Shown here in pieces: positions 5,971-7,437 of a stretch of DNA of 7,437 bases. The translations under genes were made by a program, and so were the position numbers. The notes beneath the pieces are model-generated. The model saw only the letters and a program-made list of their open reading frames with translations, ran no database searches and had not been told where the DNA came from. The first letter of the stretch is position 1; every line of letters begins with the position of its first letter. The stretch lies in assembly GCA_021796055.1 (NCBI GenBank), contig JAJYOS010000309.1, forward strand, positions 1 through 7,437, in the 5' to 3' direction. The stretch is from Bacteroidota bacterium. GTDB taxonomy: Bacteria > Bacteroidota > Kryptoniia > Kryptoniales > JAKASW01.

Positions 5971-7269
5971 TCAGAACGGCAGTTTCACGATCGCCTTGTT
6001 GCCCGGTATCGATGTGACGAACTCGTATCCCTGCGTCACATACTTTTCAATATCTGCCCTCGGTATGACACGCTGCTTGTTGCCGTTGCCTGTCATGGCT
6101 GATGTGATCCGTGTCTTGAGGATGCTCTGGAACTCGTCGTTGCTCATGCCCGCAAGGTCCATGCCCTGTACTTCCTTCTCGTCCACGCCAAGTGCGAGCA
6201 GGACCTGCTGCCTCATGTATTCCTTCATTTCGTTTGTGCCGCCTTCCGCGGCCCTTGTTTCGATGAACTGGAGGCACTTCCTGTACGCTGACCTCATGCC
6301 TTCGACGATATCGGGAGGAAGGCGCTTGTTCGTGCTGTAGCGCGCCTCGATGTCCCCTTTGTGGCCCATGAAGAACTGCCGCCATGGATGCGACAGCATG
6401 CCCTTGCTTTCGGCTATGTCGAGCGCTGTGGAGAAATAGGATCTGAGGACATAGGGTCTCATCCTGAGACCTGCGCCGGTGATTGCTTCCCTTATGTCGC
6501 GTGTGACAAGGACAGTCCGGATGTAGGTATTCCTCTTCACGCCGCGGACATCGAGCTGCAGGACGGGGGAATCCGCCCCCAGCTTTTCCCCCTGTTTCAT
6601 CCTTTCCCTCAGGTACTCGACAATGTATGTGCAGCCTTCCTCGCCTATGAACGAGAAATACCTGCACCGCGCCTTGCTCAGGTTCGGACGGACGACGACC
6701 TGGGCAGGTGTCTTTGCGAAGCTGATATCCGACCCCGAAATCTTCAGCTCAGGCAGATCTCCAAGCTTGAGACAGTCCTTTCCCTCATAGTCCCCGAGCG
6801 ACTCCGGTCTGAGACCTGAGAATGCCATGAGCGCCACAGCCACCCTTCCGCGTGCCGAAGCCTTCCTGATGACCGATGAAAGCTCCTCCTTTGTCGGCAC
6901 GCGCTCGTTGGCCACCGTTGGGGAGTTGTATTCCCCGCTGATGTTCACGTCGAGCATCAGGGAGGCATCGACGTTGTTGTACCTGAGCCAGGACCTCAGC
7001 ACGCGCTTGAACCGGATCAGGTAACTCCCGAGCTTTCCCTGCTTCTCCATGCCCCTGATAAAGTCGGAGAAGCTGTCCCTGAACGCCTTCCTCTTTGCCT
7101 CCCTGACGATCGACGAAGGACTGGTCCCGTTCAGTTCGCAGTAGTAGCCGAGTGTCCTGAGATAGACAGTGGCAGTCAGCACGGACTTGGCCCTCAGGTT
7201 CTCGTACCAGCGGCGGACATCCCCGTCATCAAGCAGTTCCCGGTATTTCGGATGCATGGTCAAAAACAT
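5971..7269 (-). CDS. archaeal tyrosine recombinase (integrase) beside tRNA-Val
   Basis: Cuts and rejoins DNA at att sites to integrate or excise an element. The 432-residue protein has an N-terminal core-binding region (about 10-110: RRWYENLRAK, then SFSDFIRGMEKQGKLGSYLI) and a catalytic domain with Arg154 (FSGLRPESL), a probable beta-hairpin Lys199 (LSKARCRYF), RPYVLRSYFST with Arg276 where Tyr273 replaces the first His of HxxR, His303 (FMGHKGDIEA) and nucleophile Tyr311 (ARYSTNK). Replacement of that His is common in archaeal integrases. After Tyr311 come about 120 residues, ending in VIPRADIEKYVTQGYEFV and AIVKLPF, an extension I associate with archaeal integrases. The gene is complete, so it is not of the split SSV type. 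Start ATG 7269 fits a leaderless mRNA from the TATA box at 7293-7300; GTG 7275 and ATG 7257 are alternatives. It lies just downstream of tRNA-Val on the same strand, the usual place for an element's integrase. Confidence 0.93.
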   Translation of the reverse strand: MFLTMHPKYRELLDDGDVRRWYENLRAKSVLTATVYLRTLGYYCELNGTSPSSIVREAKRKAFRDSFSDFIRGMEKQGKLGSYLIRFKRVLRSWLRYNNVDASLMLDVNISGEYNSPTVANERVPTKEELSSVIRKASARGRVAVALMAFSGLRPESLGDYEGKDCLKLGDLPELKISGSDISFAKTPAQVVVRPNLSKARCRYFSFIGEEGCTYIVEYLRERMKQGEKLGADSPVLQLDVRGVKRNTYIRTVLVTRDIREAITGAGLRMRPYVLRSYFSTALDIAESKGMLSHPWRQFFMGHKGDIEARYSTNKRLPPDIVEGMRSAYRKCLQFIETRAAEGGTNEMKEYMRQQVLLALGVDEKEVQGMDLAGMSNDEFQSILKTRITSAMTGNGNKQRVIPRADIEKYVTQGYEFVTSIPGNKAIVKLPF

Positions 7270-7292
7270 CGCCACAAGCGGATCATGGGGAG

Positions 7293-7300
7293 TATATAAA
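7293..7300 (-). promoter_or_regulatory. TATA box of the integrase gene
   Basis: Read on the - strand this is TTTATATA, centred about 27 nt before ATG 7269. That matches the spacing at the GIY-YIG gene and predicts a leaderless mRNA. GTG 7275 would be only about 21 nt away, so it is less likely. Confidence 0.65.
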
Positions 7301-7326
7301 TAAGTTATGATATTCGATTAATGTTT

Positions 7327-7330
7327 AAAA
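7327..7330 (-). terminator. oligo-T after the tRNA gene
   Basis: On the - strand TTTT follows the tRNA discriminator base directly, a typical archaeal stop for tRNA transcription. It separates the tRNA unit from the integrase promoter. Confidence 0.45.
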
Positions 7331-7403
7331 TGGGCTCACCCGGATTTGAACCGGGGACCTCCGCTGTGTGAGAGCGACGTCATAACCGCTAGACCATGAG
7401 CCC
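7331..7403 (-). tRNA. tRNA-Val (anticodon CAC)
   Basis: Reads GUG valine codons. On the - strand the acceptor arms GGGCTCA and TGAGCCC pair fully. The anticodon stem TCGCT/AGCGG encloses the loop CTCACAC with anticodon CAC at 34-36. The T arm is CCCGG-TTCAAAT-CCGGG and discriminator base 73 is A. The D arm pairs at three positions (G10-C25, T11-A24, C12-G23). The length is the standard 73, with no intron and no encoded CCA, as is usual in archaea. Its 3' end faces the integrase gene, so the T-arm and acceptor region is the probable attachment site. Confidence 0.96.
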
Positions 7404-7425
7404 CGGTATATGGCATCAGGAAGCC

Positions 7426-7433
7426 TTTTTTAA
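7426..7433 (-). promoter_or_regulatory. TATA-like box of the tRNA gene
   Basis: On the - strand the sequence is TTAAAAAA, centred about 26 nt before the first tRNA base, the normal archaeal distance. Confidence 0.55.
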
Positions 7434-7437
7434 TTCT

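Noticed and set aside
6047..6667. 206-residue - frame inside the integrase gene
   Set aside because: His/Arg/Gly-rich out-of-phase shadow of the integrase gene, which has all catalytic residues in its own frame.

Overview
The window looks like an integrated accessory island in an archaeon, most likely a euryarchaeote of the Thermoplasmata type (lineage inferred, moderate confidence). The archaeal signs are a tRNA-Val(CAC) gene without an encoded CCA and with a TATA-like box about 26 nt upstream; promoters whose TATA box lies about 27 nt before an ATG, as expected for leaderless mRNAs; strong GGAGG sites on genes inside operons; and an archaeal tyrosine recombinase with a characteristic C-terminal extension. 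I see no rRNA, CRISPR array or intact transposon.

Layout. (1) 38-1614: a G+C-rich pair on the + strand, a beta-class DNA methyltransferase followed 29 nt later by a small protein with one C2H2 zinc finger and a long coiled coil. (2) 1615-2261: about 650 nt with no gene I trust. (3) 2262-2903: an all-helical protein that resembles HEPN-type proteins from defence islands. A possible gene remnant lies on the - strand at 2862-3209. (4) 3246-3758: a compact GIY-YIG nuclease with its own TATA promoter and a probable leaderless start. (5) 3759-4589: mostly non-coding, with two adjacent inverted repeats, ending in a clear but broken C-terminal piece of a tyrosine recombinase (frame change, in-frame TAG, lost catalytic His). 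(6) 4667-5702: an A+T-rich operon of three small unknown genes joined by two GTGA stop/start overlaps. It is preceded by a 19-bp palindrome over the likely TATA box, and its middle product carries a winged helix-turn-helix. (7) 5703-5970: a convergent intergenic region with short palindromes. (8) 5971-7269 (-): an intact tyrosine integrase of a different subfamily. (9) 7331-7403 (-): tRNA-Val(CAC), directly upstream of the integrase and the likely attachment site.

The simplest reading is a tRNA-Val integration hotspot that has received more than one element. The intact integrase beside the tRNA would serve the most recent one, and the broken recombinase at 4333-4589 is the scar of another. 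The cargo (DNA methyltransferase, zinc-finger/coiled-coil protein, HEPN-like protein, GIY-YIG nuclease) resembles genome defence or element maintenance. The best candidate for something undescribed is the three-gene operon at 4667-5702, which looks self-regulated by its palindrome and wHTH protein and which I cannot assign to a known family. The second att copy and any restriction partner of the methyltransferase would lie outside the window.
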